Positions 49,878 to 59,904 of a stretch of DNA of 64,000 nt are shown here, in pieces (within the stretch, counting starts at the first letter, position 1; every line of letters starts with the position of its first letter). The stretch is from Halorussus amylolyticus (GTDB taxonomy: Archaea; Halobacteriota; Halobacteria; Halobacteriales; Haladaptataceae): positions 62,001-126,000 of the forward strand of contig NZ_ML974132.1 in assembly GCF_004143485.2 (NCBI RefSeq), given 5' to 3'. The position numbers and the translations under genes were made by a program. The notes under the pieces are model-generated. The model saw nothing but the letters and a program-made list of their open reading frames with translations, was not told the DNA's origin and did not search any database.

Positions 49878-50597
49878 ATGGGACGACGAATTCAAGGACA
49901 ACGACGCGGTCGCGGTGGCTCGACCTTCCGCGCCCCGTCGCACCGATACAAGGCCGACCTCACGCACAAGAAGCCCGAGGACACCGACGTAGTCACCGGG
50001 ACCGTCGTGGACATCGAACACGACCCCGCCCGGAGCGCGCCCGTCGCCGCAGTCGAGTACGACGACGGCGACCAGCGACTCATCCTCGTGCCCGAAGGCG
50101 TCGGCGTCGGCGAGCAGATTCAAATCGGCGTCAGCGCCGAAATCAAGGAGGGCAACACCCTGCCGCTCGGCGAGATTCCGGAGGGAATCCCGGTGTGTAA
50201 CGTCGAGAGCAGTCCCGGCGACGGCGGGAAGTTCGCTCGCGCATCCGGCGTGAGCGCGACCCTCATCACCCACGACCGCGACGCCGCGGTCGTCGAGCTC
50301 CCGAGCGGCGAGGTCAAGCGCCTCTCGCCCGACGCCCGAGCGACCATCGGCGTGGTCGCGGGCGGCGGCCGGACCGAGAAGCCGATGGTCAAGGCCGGGA
50401 ACAAGTACCACAAGATGAAGGCTCGCGGCACCAAGTGGCCGAACGTGCGCGGCGTGGCGATGAACGCCGTCGACCACCCGTTCGGTGGCGGTGGCCGCCA
50501 GCACCCCGGTCGCCCGAAGTCGGTCTCGCGGGACGCCCCGCCGGGCCGCAAGGTCGGCGACATCGCGTCCCGGAGCACGGGACGAGGAGGCAAGTAA
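49878..50597 (+). CDS. rpl2: 50S ribosomal protein uL2
   Basis: 239 aa. It starts [20 protein letters not shown] and ends with the universally conserved [20 protein letters not shown] region near the peptidyl-transferase centre. Middle [21 protein letters not shown]. Translation start 2 nt after rpl23; the next start overlaps no other gene. Confidence 0.98.
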   Translation: MGRRIQGQRRGRGGSTFRAPSHRYKADLTHKKPEDTDVVTGTVVDIEHDPARSAPVAAVEYDDGDQRLILVPEGVGVGEQIQIGVSAEIKEGNTLPLGEIPEGIPVCNVESSPGDGGKFARASGVSATLITHDRDAAVVELPSGEVKRLSPDARATIGVVAGGGRTEKPMVKAGNKYHKMKARGTKWPNVRGVAMNAVDHPFGGGGRQHPGRPKSVSRDAPPGRKVGDIASRSTGRGGK

Positions 50598-50598
50598 C

Positions 50599-51024
50599 AT
50601 GAGTAGTGGAGAGTACCGAACCGGCCGCGAAGGTGAGTTCACCTACCGCGGTCACACGCTCGACGAATTGCAGGAGATGAGTGTTGACGAAGTCGCGGAA
50701 CTGCTTCCCGCACGCCAGCGGCGAACCATCGAGCGGGGACTGTCCGCCCAGCAGGAGAAGCTGCTGGAGGACGCCCGCGAGGCCACCGAGGAAGGGTCGG
50801 CCAACGACCCGATTCGGACCCACCTGCGGAACATGCCGATACTCCCCGAGTTCGTCGACAAGACGTTCGCGGTGTACACCGGCCAAAGCTTCGAGCGCGT
50901 GCAAATCGAGCCCGAGATGCTCGGCCACTACCTCGGCGAGTTCCAGCTGACCCGAACCTCGGTCGAACACGGACAGGCCGGTATCGGGGCGACCCGTTCC
51001 TCGAAGTTCGTGCCACTCAAGTAA
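50599..51024 (+). CDS. rps19: 30S ribosomal protein uS19
   Basis: 141 aa, the haloarchaeal/eukaryotic-type length. Start [20 protein letters not shown], conserved [14 protein letters not shown] and the rRNA-binding [20 protein letters not shown]-terminal [10 protein letters not shown]. It starts 1 nt after the rpl2 stop. Confidence 0.97.
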   Translation: MSSGEYRTGREGEFTYRGHTLDELQEMSVDEVAELLPARQRRTIERGLSAQQEKLLEDAREATEEGSANDPIRTHLRNMPILPEFVDKTFAVYTGQSFERVQIEPEMLGHYLGEFQLTRTSVEHGQAGIGATRSSKFVPLK

Positions 51025-51027
51025 ACC

Positions 51028-51489
51028 ATGGGAATCAGCTACAGCGTCGAGGCCGACCCGGACACCACCGCCAAGGGGATGCTCCGGGAGCGCCACATGA
51101 GCCACAAGCACAGCAAAGCCATCGCCCGCGAAATCAAGGGCATGACCGCCGAGGACGCCCAGGCGTACCTCCAGCAGGTCATCGACGGCGAGCGGTCGGT
51201 GCCGTTCAAGTCCCACAACAGCGGCGTGGGCCACCGGAGCGACATCGACGGCTGGGACGCCGGACGCTACCCCGAGAAGGCCAGCGCGGCGTTTCTCGAC
51301 CTCATCGAAAACGTCGTCAACAACGCCGACTCGCAGGGGTTCGACGGCGAGGAGATGGAAATCATGCACGTCGCCGCCCACAAGGTCGGCGAGGTGCAGG
51401 GTCGCAAGCCCCGAGCGATGGGGCGTGCGTCCGCGTGGAACACGATGGAAGTAGACGTCGAACTCATCCTGGAGGAGGCTGACGAATAA
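51028..51489 (+). CDS. rpl22: 50S ribosomal protein uL22
   Basis: 153 aa. [40 protein letters not shown] and the tunnel-lining hairpin around [20 protein letters not shown] are uL22 features. It ends with the start codon of rps3 (1-nt overlap). Confidence 0.97.
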   Translation: MGISYSVEADPDTTAKGMLRERHMSHKHSKAIAREIKGMTAEDAQAYLQQVIDGERSVPFKSHNSGVGHRSDIDGWDAGRYPEKASAAFLDLIENVVNNADSQGFDGEEMEIMHVAAHKVGEVQGRKPRAMGRASAWNTMEVDVELILEEADE

Positions 51490-52412
51490 TGGCAGACGAA
51501 CACCAATTCATCGAAGACGGGCTACAGCGGAGCCAAATCGACGAGTTCTTCGCGGACGAACTCGGCCGCGCGGGCTACGGCGGCATGGACGTCGCCAAGA
51601 CCCCGATGGGCACCCAAATCGTGCTCAAGGCCGAAAAGCCCGGGATGGTCATCGGCAAGGGCGGGAAGAACATCCGGAAAATCACGACCCAGCTCGAAGA
51701 GAAGTTCGAGCTTGACGACCCCCAAATCGACGTGCAGGAGGTCGACGAACCGGACCTGAACGCTCGCATCGTCGCCGACCGACTCGCCAACGCGCTCGAA
51801 CGCGGTTGGTACTTCCGGAAGGCCGGACACACGACCATCGACCGAATCATGGACGCGGGCGCACTCGGTGCGGAAATCGTCCTCTCCGGAAAGGTCACGG
51901 GCGCACGCTCGCGGGTCGAGAAGTTCAACCGCGGCTACATCAAGCACAACGGCGAACCCGCCGAGGACATCGTCGACCACGGCCAGGGCGTCGCAGTGAT
52001 GAAGCTCGGCACCATCGGCGTGGACGTGAAGATAATCCCGCCGGGAGCCGACCTTCCGGACGACTTCGACGTCGAAGAGGGCGCGAGTCCCGAGGAAGTC
52101 GTCCCCGAAGCGGTCGAAGCGAACGAGTCGGTCGAACAGCTCCTCGAAGAGCCGACCGACGAGGAACTCGAAGAACTCGGCGAGGAGGACGCGGCCGAGG
52201 AGGCCGCCGAACCCGACGACGAGGAGGTCGAGGAAGTCGTCGAGGAAGTCCTCGAAGAGGAGACCGCGGCGGACGACGAGTCCGAAGCGGAATCCGAGGA
52301 GGACGAATCGGTCGAGGAGAACCTCGACGAACTCGAAGAGGAAGTCGAGCAGGAGGCCGAGGAACTCCTCGACGAGATGGACGACGAAGCCGACGAGGAG
52401 GGTGACGAATAA
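51489..52412 (+). CDS. rps3: 30S ribosomal protein uS3 with long acidic tail
   Basis: 307 aa. The KH domain has [18 protein letters not shown], and later [20 protein letters not shown] and [20 protein letters not shown]. The last about 105 residues are very acidic (long Glu/Asp runs), much longer than in bacteria or non-halophile archaea. Overlaps the next start by 1 nt. Confidence 0.97.
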   Translation: MADEHQFIEDGLQRSQIDEFFADELGRAGYGGMDVAKTPMGTQIVLKAEKPGMVIGKGGKNIRKITTQLEEKFELDDPQIDVQEVDEPDLNARIVADRLANALERGWYFRKAGHTTIDRIMDAGALGAEIVLSGKVTGARSRVEKFNRGYIKHNGEPAEDIVDHGQGVAVMKLGTIGVDVKIIPPGADLPDDFDVEEGASPEEVVPEAVEANESVEQLLEEPTDEELEELGEEDAAEEAAEPDDEEVEEVVEEVLEEETAADDESEAESEEDESVEENLDELEEEVEQEAEELLDEMDDEADEEGDE

Positions 52413-52621
52413 TGGCGATTCTCCACGTCGAAGAAATCCGCGACATGACCCCCGCAGAGCGCGAGGCCGAACTGGAAGACCTCCAGACGGAACTCCTCAA
52501 CGCCAAGGCCGTGAAGGCCGCGGGCGGTGCGCCGGAAGACCCCGGCCGATTCAAGGAACTGCGCCGGACAATCGCGCGCATCAAGACGGTGCGCCGAGAA
52601 GAAGGCGACGTAGACGAATAA
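52412..52621 (+). CDS. rpl29: 50S ribosomal protein uL29
   Basis: 69 aa, two-helix protein: [20 protein letters not shown] and LQTELLNAKAVKAAGGAPED then LRRTIARIKTV. Archaeal order (uS3-uL29-rnp1-uS17) is kept; rnp1 starts 2 nt downstream. Confidence 0.96.
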   Translation: MAILHVEEIRDMTPAEREAELEDLQTELLNAKAVKAAGGAPEDPGRFKELRRTIARIKTVRREEGDVDE

Positions 52622-52623
52622 AC

Positions 52624-53007
52624 ATGCCACTCACACCCGAAACGCTGACGCGACACGAACTCAACGGACTCCCCGTTCGGGTCGTCGCGGCGACCAACCC
52701 GACTCTCGTCGGTATCGAGGGTCGCGTCGTCGCGGAGACCCAGGGAACGCTGAGCGTCGCGTCGGCCGACCGGGTGCGACAGGTACCGAAGCAGGGCTCG
52801 ACGTTCGAGTTCGCGCTCACAGATGAACCCGCCGACCGGGCTAACCGGTCGGGGACCGCGTCCAAACGTGGGTCGGAAACTGCCGGAGGTCGCTCCGGTC
52901 AGTCTGGCTCTCGCGAGGGCGTGGCCTACGTTACGGTGGATGGCGCGCGACTGCTCTCACGACCCGAGCTACGTACCGAGAAGGCAGGTGACTCCAGATG
53001 GCAATAG
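52624..53007 (+). CDS. rnp1: RNase P protein component 1 (Rpp29/p29)
   Basis: 127 aa with the Sm-like barrel of Rpp29: [36 protein letters not shown] and [13 protein letters not shown]. The C-terminal extension is low-complexity (Ser, Gly, Arg), apparently unstructured. It overlaps uS17 by 10 nt, as expected in the archaeal S10-spc cluster. With rnp2 and rnp3 this gives three RNase P proteins in the window. Confidence 0.95.
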   Translation: MPLTPETLTRHELNGLPVRVVAATNPTLVGIEGRVVAETQGTLSVASADRVRQVPKQGSTFEFALTDEPADRANRSGTASKRGSETAGGRSGQSGSREGVAYVTVDGARLLSRPELRTEKAGDSRWQ

Positions 53008-53393
53008 GACTGAACGTAACAGAGCCGGAGGAGACCTGTGCCGACGATAACTGTCCGTTCCACGGAACGCTTTCCGTTCGCGGACAGACCATCGAAGGCC
53101 AGGTCGCCTCCACAGACATGGACAAGACCGTAATCGTCGAACGAGAGTACGACGTTCCGGTGCCGAAGTACGACCGGTACATGAAGCGCCGGTCGCGCGT
53201 TCCGGCCCACGCGCCGGAATGCATCGACCTCGAAGTCGGTGACACGGTCAAGATAGCAGAGACACGACCGCTCTCGAAAACGAAGAGCCACGTCGTCGTC
53301 GAGCAGTTCGAGACGACGCGGGACTTCGGAGCGGGCGATACCACACAAGTCGAACCGTCCGACGAGGATATCGTCGACGGAGGTGACGACTGA
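52998..53393 (+). CDS. rps17: 30S ribosomal protein uS17
   Basis: 131 aa. Haloarchaeal uS17 with N-terminal extension ([20 protein letters not shown], two Cys), then [40 protein letters not shown] and [18 protein letters not shown]. Start overlaps rnp1 by 10 nt; overlaps the next gene by 1 nt. Confidence 0.96.
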   Translation: MAIGLNVTEPEETCADDNCPFHGTLSVRGQTIEGQVASTDMDKTVIVEREYDVPVPKYDRYMKRRSRVPAHAPECIDLEVGDTVKIAETRPLSKTKSHVVVEQFETTRDFGAGDTTQVEPSDEDIVDGGDD

Positions 53394-53791
53394 TGGAAGC
53401 GCTCAAAGCTGACGTGACGCAGGGCCTCTCGAAGGGGTCGCTGCTCACGTGCGCGGACAACACGGGCGCACGCGAACTCAAACTCATCAGCGTCTCCGGC
53501 TACTCGGGCACCAAGAACCGACACCCGAAGGCGGGTATCGGTGACAAAGTGACCGTCTCGGTCACCAAGGGTACTCCCGAGATGCGGCGTCAGGTGCTGG
53601 AAGCGGTCATCGTTCGCCAGCGCAAATCCATCCGCCGTCCCGACGGGACGCGGGTGAAGTTCGAAGACAACGCCGCCGTCGTCATCGACGACGTCGAGGA
53701 ACCGCGCGGGACCGAAATCAAGGGTCCCATCGCGCGGGAAGTCGCCGAGCGGTTCGGTTCGATAGCGAGCACGGCTACGATGATAGTATGA
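53393..53791 (+). CDS. rpl14: 50S ribosomal protein uL14
   Basis: 132 aa. [20 protein letters not shown] and the [20 protein letters not shown] region are classic. It binds near the GTPase centre. 1-nt overlap with uS17 and a 4-nt overlap with uL24. Confidence 0.97.
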   Translation: MEALKADVTQGLSKGSLLTCADNTGARELKLISVSGYSGTKNRHPKAGIGDKVTVSVTKGTPEMRRQVLEAVIVRQRKSIRRPDGTRVKFEDNAAVVIDDVEEPRGTEIKGPIAREVAERFGSIASTATMIV

Positions 53792-54147
53792 CTACGCAAC
53801 CACGCAAACAGCGAAATCAGACCGAGAGTGCCTCGCTCCACGAGCGACACAAGCAGGTCACGGCCACGCTGTCCGACGACCTCCGCGAGGAGTACGAGAC
53901 CCGAAACGTTCGGGTCAACGCGGGCGACACCGTCGAGGTCATGCGCGGCGACTTCGCCGGAGAGGAAGGCGAAGTCATCGACGTGGACCTCCGCGACGCG
54001 GTCGTTCGCGTCGAGGACGTGACCGTCGAGAAGGCCGACGGGGAGGAGGTCCCCCGGCCGCTCGACGCGAGCAACCTTCGCGTGACCGACCTCGACCTGG
54101 ACGACGACCGACGCGAGGCGCGTCTCAGAGGTGACGACAATGAGTAA
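53788..54147 (+). CDS. rpl24: 50S ribosomal protein uL24
   Basis: 119 aa. KOW motif is [20 protein letters not shown] and [20 protein letters not shown]. Archaeal-type N-terminal extension ([20 protein letters not shown]). Overlaps eS4 by 8 nt. Confidence 0.96.
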   Translation: MTTQPRKQRNQTESASLHERHKQVTATLSDDLREEYETRNVRVNAGDTVEVMRGDFAGEEGEVIDVDLRDAVVRVEDVTVEKADGEEVPRPLDASNLRVTDLDLDDDRREARLRGDDNE

Positions 54148-54838
54148 CCACCAGAAACGACTCTCCGTTCCGAACTCGTGGCCCGTCGAGCGCAAGACCG
54201 ACACCTTCACCGTGAAGGCCCAAGGCCCGCACGGCAAGGAGGGCGTCCCGCTGGTCATCCTGCTTCGGGACGTGCTGGGCTACGTCGCGTCGAAAAAGGA
54301 AGCGCGCTACGCGCTCGAACAGGACAACATCCTCGTCAACGGCGACCCGAACGCCTCCGAGGACCGTCCCATCGGGATGTTCGACATCCTCACGTTCACC
54401 GAGCGCGACGAGCACTACCGCGTCTTCCCCGACGAGGGCGGTCGGCTCGCGCTGACCCCCATCGACGGCGACGCCGCCGACAGCAAACTCGCGAAAATCG
54501 ACGACAAGACGCTGGTCACCGGCGGTCAGACCCAGCTCAATCTCCACGACGGCAAGAACCTCGTCGTCGAGGACGCGAGCGACTACGCGGCCGGTGACTC
54601 CATCGTCGTGAACAACGACGACGACGAAATCGTCGCCCACTTCCCCTACGAAGAAGGGAGCCTCGTGACGGCCGTTCGCGGCCAGCACGCCGGCGAAATC
54701 GGCGAAGTCACCGAGATTCACGTCACGCCCGGAAGCGGCTCGAACAGTGTCGCGGTCGAAACCGACGACGGAGCCTTCGAGACGGTCGAGGAGTACGTCG
54801 TCGTTATCGACGAGAACTTTACGGGTGATGACGAATGA
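54140..54838 (+). CDS. rps4e: 30S ribosomal protein eS4
   Basis: 232 aa, an archaeal/eukaryotic ribosomal protein absent from bacteria. Start [21 protein letters not shown]4-like RNA-binding region ([39 protein letters not shown]) and a C-terminal KOW-like domain ([20 protein letters not shown]). ATG at 54140 preferred to an upstream GTG. Confidence 0.96.
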   Translation: MSNHQKRLSVPNSWPVERKTDTFTVKAQGPHGKEGVPLVILLRDVLGYVASKKEARYALEQDNILVNGDPNASEDRPIGMFDILTFTERDEHYRVFPDEGGRLALTPIDGDAADSKLAKIDDKTLVTGGQTQLNLHDGKNLVVEDASDYAAGDSIVVNNDDDEIVAHFPYEEGSLVTAVRGQHAGEIGEVTEIHVTPGSGSNSVAVETDDGAFETVEEYVVVIDENFTGDDE

Positions 54839-55359
54839 GCGAAGCCGAAGCCGACTTCCACGAGATGCGCGAGCCGACGGTCGAGAAGGTCGTCGTCCAC
54901 ATGGGCGTGGGCGAGGGCGGCCGCGAACTCGCGGACGCTGAGGAGATTCTCGAAAGCGTGACGGGCCAACAGAGCGTCCGGACGCTGGCGAAATCGACCA
55001 AGCCCGAGTTCGGCATCCGACAGGGCGACCCCATCGGAGCCAAAGTGACGCTCCGCGACGAGGACGCAGAGGCGTTCCTCGAAACGGCGTTAGCGCTCTC
55101 GGACATCGCCGCCAAGCAGTTCGACGACACCGGAAACTTCAGCTTCGGCGTCGAGGAACACACCGAGTTCCCGAGCCAGGAGTACGACCCGAACGTCGGC
55201 ATCTACGGTCTCGACGTGACGGTCAACCTCGTGCGACCCGGCTACCGGGTCTCGAAGCGCGACAAGGTGTCGCGCTCGATTCCGTCGAGCCACAAGCTGA
55301 CCGTCGAGGACGCCATCGCGTACCTCGAATCGAACTTCGACGTGGAGGTAGATAAATGA
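54835..55359 (+). CDS. rpl5: 50S ribosomal protein uL5
   Basis: 174 aa. [20 protein letters not shown] and [20 protein letters not shown] are family segments; it contacts 5S rRNA and tRNA. 4-nt overlaps with both neighbours. Confidence 0.97.
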   Translation: MSEAEADFHEMREPTVEKVVVHMGVGEGGRELADAEEILESVTGQQSVRTLAKSTKPEFGIRQGDPIGAKVTLRDEDAEAFLETALALSDIAAKQFDDTGNFSFGVEEHTEFPSQEYDPNVGIYGLDVTVNLVRPGYRVSKRDKVSRSIPSSHKLTVEDAIAYLESNFDVEVDK

Positions 55360-55538
55360 GCGAGAGCGAAACAGAGTCCGACGCGACGGGAGAGCACGCG
55401 GCCAAGCGAACCGGCCAGATAGAGGAGTGCCAGCGATGCGGCCGAAAGCAGGGCCTCGTCGGCAAGTACGACATCAATCTGTGTCGCCAGTGCTTCCGCG
55501 AAATCGCCCGAAGCATGGGATTCAAGAAGTACCGATAA
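55356..55538 (+). CDS. rps14: 30S ribosomal protein uS14
   Basis: 60 aa zinc-binding (C+) form: [22 protein letters not shown] gives the two CxxC pairs. [20 protein letters not shown] is an acidic N-terminal extension. C-terminal [14 protein letters not shown]. 4-nt overlap with uL5. Confidence 0.96.
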   Translation: MSESETESDATGEHAAKRTGQIEECQRCGRKQGLVGKYDINLCRQCFREIARSMGFKKYR

Positions 55539-55540
55539 CA

Positions 55541-55933
55541 ATGGCAGGAAACGATCCGCTGTCCAACGCGCTCTCGGGCGTCGACAACGCAGAGAGCGTC
55601 GGACACCTGAACCACACCGTACAGCCCGCCTCGAACGAAATCGGCAGTGTACTTGAGGTCTTCTACGACCGCGGGTACGTCGATGGGTTCGAATTCATCG
55701 ACGACGGCAAAGCCGGTCGATTCGAGGTCGAACTGAAAGGCGCGATAAACGAATGTGGCGCGGTCAAGCCCCGCTACTCGGCGGGAGCCGACGAGTTCGA
55801 GAAGTGGGAGAAGCGATTCCTCCCCGCCCGCGAATACGGGGCGCTCGTCGTCACGACCAGCCACGGCGTCATGAGCCACTACGAGGCCCGCGAACAGGGC
55901 GTCGGTGGCCAGATAATCGCCTACGTGTACTAA
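55541..55933 (+). CDS. rps8: 30S ribosomal protein uS8
   Basis: 130 aa. Start [20 protein letters not shown], eukaryotic/archaeal style, with [20 protein letters not shown] and [10 protein letters not shown] at the end. 2 nt after uS14. Confidence 0.97.
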   Translation: MAGNDPLSNALSGVDNAESVGHLNHTVQPASNEIGSVLEVFYDRGYVDGFEFIDDGKAGRFEVELKGAINECGAVKPRYSAGADEFEKWEKRFLPAREYGALVVTTSHGVMSHYEAREQGVGGQIIAYVY

Positions 55934-55935
55934 CA

Positions 55936-56472
55936 ATGCCACGAGTAGAACTGGAAATTCCGGACGAGGCGAGCGCCGAGACGGACCATCTCGAACTCAC
56001 AGTCGAGGGTCCCAACGGCAGTGTCACACGACGCCTCTGGTACCCCGACGTGTCCGTCGCAGTCGACGGCGACTCGGTGGTCATCGAGAGCGACGAAGAC
56101 GACGCGAAGACGACGGCGACCATCGGCACGTTCGAGAGCCACGTGCGAAACATGCTCCACGGCGTGACCGAGGGATGGGAGTACACCATGGAGGTGTTCT
56201 ACTCCCACTTCCCGATGCAAGTCCGCTCCGAGAGCGACGAGGTCGTCATCGAGAACTTCCTCGGCGAGAAAGCGCCGCGACGCACCTCGATTCACGGCGA
56301 CACGACCGTCGATGTGGACGACGAGGTCGTCACCCTCAGCGGCCCGAGCATCGAGGACGTCGGACAGACCGCCGCGGACATCGAGCAGTTGACCCGCGTG
56401 CGGGGCAAGGACACTCGCGTGTTCCAGGACGGCGTCTACATCACCGAAAAGCCCCAGACAGGAGGTGCCTAA
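55936..56472 (+). CDS. rpl6: 50S ribosomal protein uL6
   Basis: 178 aa. PRVELEIPDEASAETDHLEL, GVTEGWEYTMEVFYSHFPMQ and the late EDVGQTAADIEQLTRVRGKD are uL6 segments. Starts 2 nt after uS8 and ends 3 nt before eL32. Confidence 0.97.
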   Translation: MPRVELEIPDEASAETDHLELTVEGPNGSVTRRLWYPDVSVAVDGDSVVIESDEDDAKTTATIGTFESHVRNMLHGVTEGWEYTMEVFYSHFPMQVRSESDEVVIENFLGEKAPRRTSIHGDTTVDVDDEVVTLSGPSIEDVGQTAADIEQLTRVRGKDTRVFQDGVYITEKPQTGGA

Positions 56473-56475
56473 CGA

Positions 56476-57183
56476 ATGGCAGACGAATCCCAAGAGCTAG
56501 AAGACATCAGCGGCGTCGGCCCGAGCAAAGCCGACTCGCTCCGAGACGCGGGCTTCGACTCCGTCGAGGACGTCAAAGCCGCGAGTCAGGACGAACTCGC
56601 AGACGTCGAAGGCATCGGGAACGCGCTCGCGGCCCGCATCAAAGCGGACGTGGGCGGTCTCGAAGTCGAAGACGAGACCGAGGCCGAAATCGAGGAGGAC
56701 GAACCCGAGGAGTCCGACGAGGAAGAAGCCGAGGAGGTCGAGACCGAGCTTCGACCCCGCGGACTGGTCGACAAGACTCCCGACCTCACCGAGCGCGAGG
56801 AGGAACTGCTCGCCCAGCGCAAGCGCGTTGGCAAGCCGCAGTTCAATCGCCAGGACTACCACATGAAAAAGCGCACGCCCACCTCGTGGCGGCGTCCCCG
56901 CGGCCAGCTATCGAAGCAGCGCCGCGGCATCAAGGGTAAGGGTCCGAAGGTCGAAGCGGGCTACCGAACGCCCGAGGCGGTGCGCGGCAAGCACCCCAGC
57001 GGCTTCGAGGAGGTCCGCGTTCACAACGCGTCCGACCTCGAAGGCGTCGACGGCGACGTCGAAGCGGTCCGCATCGCGTCGAAGGTCGGCGCGCGCAAGC
57101 GCGAGCGCATCGAGGAACAGGCCGAAGAACAGGACATTCGCGTCCTGAACCCGACGTACGTCGAAGTCGAGGTGGAAGAATGA
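56476..57183 (+). CDS. rpl32e: 50S ribosomal protein eL32 with N-terminal helix-hairpin-helix extension
   Basis: 235 aa. Residues 1-60 form a helix-hairpin-helix pair ([37 protein letters not shown]), an extension known from haloarchaea. An acidic linker ([20 protein letters not shown]) follows, then the eL32 core with [20 protein letters not shown] and [20 protein letters not shown]. 4-nt overlap with eL19. Confidence 0.96.
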   Translation: MADESQELEDISGVGPSKADSLRDAGFDSVEDVKAASQDELADVEGIGNALAARIKADVGGLEVEDETEAEIEEDEPEESDEEEAEEVETELRPRGLVDKTPDLTEREEELLAQRKRVGKPQFNRQDYHMKKRTPTSWRRPRGQLSKQRRGIKGKGPKVEAGYRTPEAVRGKHPSGFEEVRVHNASDLEGVDGDVEAVRIASKVGARKRERIEEQAEEQDIRVLNPTYVEVEVEE

Positions 57184-57620
57184 CTGACCTGACCGCACAG
57201 AAGCGACTCGCATCCGACGTGCTCGACGTCGGCGAGAGCCGCGTCTGGTTCGACCCCGACGCGCAGGGTGACATCGCGGAGGCGATTACCCGCGAAGACA
57301 TCCGCGAACTCGTCGACGACGGCACGATTCAGGCGGAGACGAAGAAAGGTAACTCCCGCGGTCGCGCCCGAAAGCGCCAGCAGAAGCGCAACTACGGCCA
57401 CCAGACCGGTCCCGGCTCCCGGAAGGGGAAGGCGGGCGGTCGAGAGAGCGGGAAAGAACAGTGGACGAAAACGATTCGCGCACAGCGGCGAAAGCTCCGC
57501 GAACTCCGCGCAGAGGGTGAAATCACCCAGTCGCAGTACCGCGACCTCTACGACAAGTCGAAAGGCGGGGAGTTCCGTAGCGTCCAGTACCTGCTGAACT
57601 ACATCGAGAACAACTACTAA
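57180..57620 (+). CDS. rpl19e: 50S ribosomal protein eL19
   Basis: 146 aa. [40 protein letters not shown] and the basic [20 protein letters not shown] belong to eL19 (archaeal/eukaryotic). 4-nt overlap with eL32, 2 nt to uL18. Confidence 0.97.
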   Translation: MTDLTAQKRLASDVLDVGESRVWFDPDAQGDIAEAITREDIRELVDDGTIQAETKKGNSRGRARKRQQKRNYGHQTGPGSRKGKAGGRESGKEQWTKTIRAQRRKLRELRAEGEITQSQYRDLYDKSKGGEFRSVQYLLNYIENNY

Positions 57621-57622
57621 CC

Positions 57623-58174
57623 ATGGCAACAGGACCACGATACACGGTGCCGATGCGACGTCGGCGCGAGGTCCGGACCGACTACCATCAGAGGTTGCGC
57701 CTGCTGAAATCCGGCAAGCCCCGGCTGGTCGCTCGCAAGAGCAACCAACACGTCAGGGCGCAGCTGGTCACGATGGGTCCGGGCGGAGACGAAACGGTCG
57801 CGAGCGCGTTCTCGGGCGACCTCGAGGAGTACGGCTGGGAGGCCCCCACGGGCAATCTCCCGAGTGCGTACCTCACGGGGTATCTGCTCGGCAAGCGCGC
57901 GCGAGACGCGGGGTACGAGGAGGCGGTGCTCGACATCGGCCTCAACACGGCGACCCCCGGAAACCAGGCCTTCGCGGTGCAGGAAGGCGCAATCGACGCT
58001 GGCCTCGACATCCCTCACAACGAGTCGGTGCTCGCCGACTGGTCGCGTACTCGCGGCGAACACATCGCCGAGTACGCAGAACAGCTCGACGAGCCGCTCT
58101 ACAGCGGGGATTTCGACGCCACCGAACTACCCGAGCACTTCGACGAAGTGCTCGCAGAACTACAGGAGGACTAA
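57623..58174 (+). CDS. rpl18: 50S ribosomal protein uL18
   Basis: 183 aa. GPRYTVPMRRRREVRTDYHQ, RLVARKSNQHVRAQLVTMGP and LPSAYLTGYLLGKRARDAGY are archaeal uL18 features; it carries 5S rRNA. 3-nt gap to uS5. Confidence 0.97.
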   Translation: MATGPRYTVPMRRRREVRTDYHQRLRLLKSGKPRLVARKSNQHVRAQLVTMGPGGDETVASAFSGDLEEYGWEAPTGNLPSAYLTGYLLGKRARDAGYEEAVLDIGLNTATPGNQAFAVQEGAIDAGLDIPHNESVLADWSRTRGEHIAEYAEQLDEPLYSGDFDATELPEHFDEVLAELQED

Positions 58175-58177
58175 CAC

Positions 58178-58825
58178 ATGTGTGCAAACCGAAACGGCTG
58201 GGAACCCCAGACCCGCCTCGGCCGCAAAGTCGCGGAGGGCGACATCGACACGATGGAAGACGCCCTCAACTCCGGCCTGCCGCTGAAGGAGCCGGAGCTG
58301 GTCGACCAGCTCCTGCCCGGACTCGAAGACGAAGTGCTGGACATCAACATGGTCCAGCGCATGACCGACTCGGGTCGACGCGTGAAGTTCCGATGTGTCG
58401 TCGCTATCGGTAACCGCGACGGCTACGTCGGCTACGCCGAAGGTCGAGACGACCAGGTCGGCGGCGCGATTCAGAAGGCAATCGAGGTCGCGAAGCTCAA
58501 CCTCGTCCGAGTCAACCGCGGCGCGGGGTCGTGGGAGGACCGTAGCGAACGACCGCACTCGCTTGCTCGCCAGACGAAGGGCAAGGCGGGGAGCGTCGAA
58601 GTCGAACTGATTCCGGCCCCGACCGGGCTGGGACTCGCGGCGACCGACACCGTCCGGAAGATTCTCGAACTCGGCGGCGTCGAGAACGCGTGGACCAAGA
58701 GCCACGGCAACACCCGGACGACGCTCAACCTCGCGAAAGCGACCTACAACGCCCTCGAAAACGCCGCCGAGTCGCGCGGCCCGCGAGGACAGGTCGATTA
58801 CGGCGAGGAGGTGGCCGACTCATGA
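58178..58825 (+). CDS. rps5: 30S ribosomal protein uS5
   Basis: 215 aa. It contains [40 protein letters not shown] and the S5 core [20 protein letters not shown]. Overlaps uL30 by 4 nt. Confidence 0.97.
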   Translation: MCANRNGWEPQTRLGRKVAEGDIDTMEDALNSGLPLKEPELVDQLLPGLEDEVLDINMVQRMTDSGRRVKFRCVVAIGNRDGYVGYAEGRDDQVGGAIQKAIEVAKLNLVRVNRGAGSWEDRSERPHSLARQTKGKAGSVEVELIPAPTGLGLAATDTVRKILELGGVENAWTKSHGNTRTTLNLAKATYNALENAAESRGPRGQVDYGEEVADS

Positions 58826-59286
58826 AAGCGGTCGTCCAGATTCGCGGCGAGGTCGATATGACCGGCACCACGAAGGACACCTTGGAGATGCTCAACATCC
58901 ACCGGGTGAACCACTGTGCGCTCGTCCCCGACGGCGACACCTACCGCGGGATGATAACGAAGGTCAACGACTACACCGCGTACGGCGAACCGAGCCAGGA
59001 CGTGCTCGAAACGCTCCTCGAGAAGCGCGCCGAGCCGAGCGAAGGCTCCGACGACGTGGACGACGAGTGGGTCGCCGACAACACTGACTACGACGACATC
59101 GCCGACCTCGCGTCGGCGCTGCTCGACGACGAGACGACCCTGCGCGAGCAGGGTCTGGCACCGGTCCTTCGCCTCCACCCGCCGCGGGGCGGCCACGACG
59201 GCCTCAAACACCCCGTCGCGGAGGGCGGCGAACTCGGCAAGCACGACACCGAGGAAATCGATTCGCTCCTCAAGGCGATGCGATAA
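58822..59286 (+). CDS. rpl30: 50S ribosomal protein uL30
   Basis: 154 aa, the long archaeal form. [40 protein letters not shown] and [20 protein letters not shown] are characteristic. 4-nt overlap with uS5; 2 nt to uL15. Confidence 0.97.
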   Translation: MKAVVQIRGEVDMTGTTKDTLEMLNIHRVNHCALVPDGDTYRGMITKVNDYTAYGEPSQDVLETLLEKRAEPSEGSDDVDDEWVADNTDYDDIADLASALLDDETTLREQGLAPVLRLHPPRGGHDGLKHPVAEGGELGKHDTEEIDSLLKAMR

Positions 59287-59288
59287 CC

Positions 59289-59768
59289 ATGACCAGCAAG
59301 AAACGACGACAGCGCGGCTCTCGAACCCACGGCGGCGGCACGCACAAGAACCGGCGCGGTGCCGGGAATCGCGGCGGCCGCGGGCGCGCGGGGCGCGACA
59401 AACACGAGTTCCACAACTACGAACCGCTCGGCAAACACGGCTTCTCCCGGCCGGAGAAGGTCAAGGAGACCGTCCTGACCATCGGCGTGCAGAAGCTCGA
59501 CGAGGACGCGGCCGTGCTGGCCGCCGACGGCCTCGCGGAGGAGACCGACTTCGGCTACCGACTCGACGCCCGCGACGTCGTCGAGGACGGATGGGACGCC
59601 GACGCCGTGAAGGTGCTCGGCGGCGGTCAGGTCCGCAACCAACTCGAAGTGACCGCCGACGCCTTCTCGGCGAGCGCGGTCGAACTCATCGAAGAGGAGG
59701 GCGGCGACGCCACCCTCAGCGAGCGCGGCGAGCAAGCCGACGACGAAGACGAAGCGGACGACGAGTAA
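59289..59768 (+). CDS. rpl15: 50S ribosomal protein uL15
   Basis: 159 aa. KKRRQRGSRTHGGGTHKNRR and GAGNRGGRGRAGRDKHEFHN are archaeal uL15; the C-terminus is acidic (QADDEDEADDE). It is the last gene of the ribosomal cluster here: in most haloarchaea secY follows, but not in this window. Confidence 0.97.
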   Translation: MTSKKRRQRGSRTHGGGTHKNRRGAGNRGGRGRAGRDKHEFHNYEPLGKHGFSRPEKVKETVLTIGVQKLDEDAAVLAADGLAEETDFGYRLDARDVVEDGWDADAVKVLGGGQVRNQLEVTADAFSASAVELIEEEGGDATLSERGEQADDEDEADDE

Positions 59769-59784
59769 TCCGACACCGACTTTC

Positions 59785-59810
59785 GACGGTTTCGGGGTCG
59801 CGTTTTTTCG
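59785..59810 (+). terminator. T-rich terminator after the ribosomal cluster
   Basis: A run of six T (59803-59808) follows a GC-rich stretch about 35 nt after the uL15 stop. It marks the end of the ribosomal transcript. Confidence 0.5.
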
Positions 59811-59874
59811 ATGTGATTCTGTCACCACCGAGAGTGGAATCGCTCGGCGAATTCTCACGCCGTACTGGCGAATG

Positions 59875-59883
59875 ATTTATAAT
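59875..59883 (+). promoter_or_regulatory. box A for the beta-helix surface protein
   Basis: ATTTATAAT, 22-30 nt before the GTG at 59905; fixes that start as leaderless. Confidence 0.6.
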
Positions 59884-59904
59884 TTCTCGTTTTGAACTTC
59901 GGCT

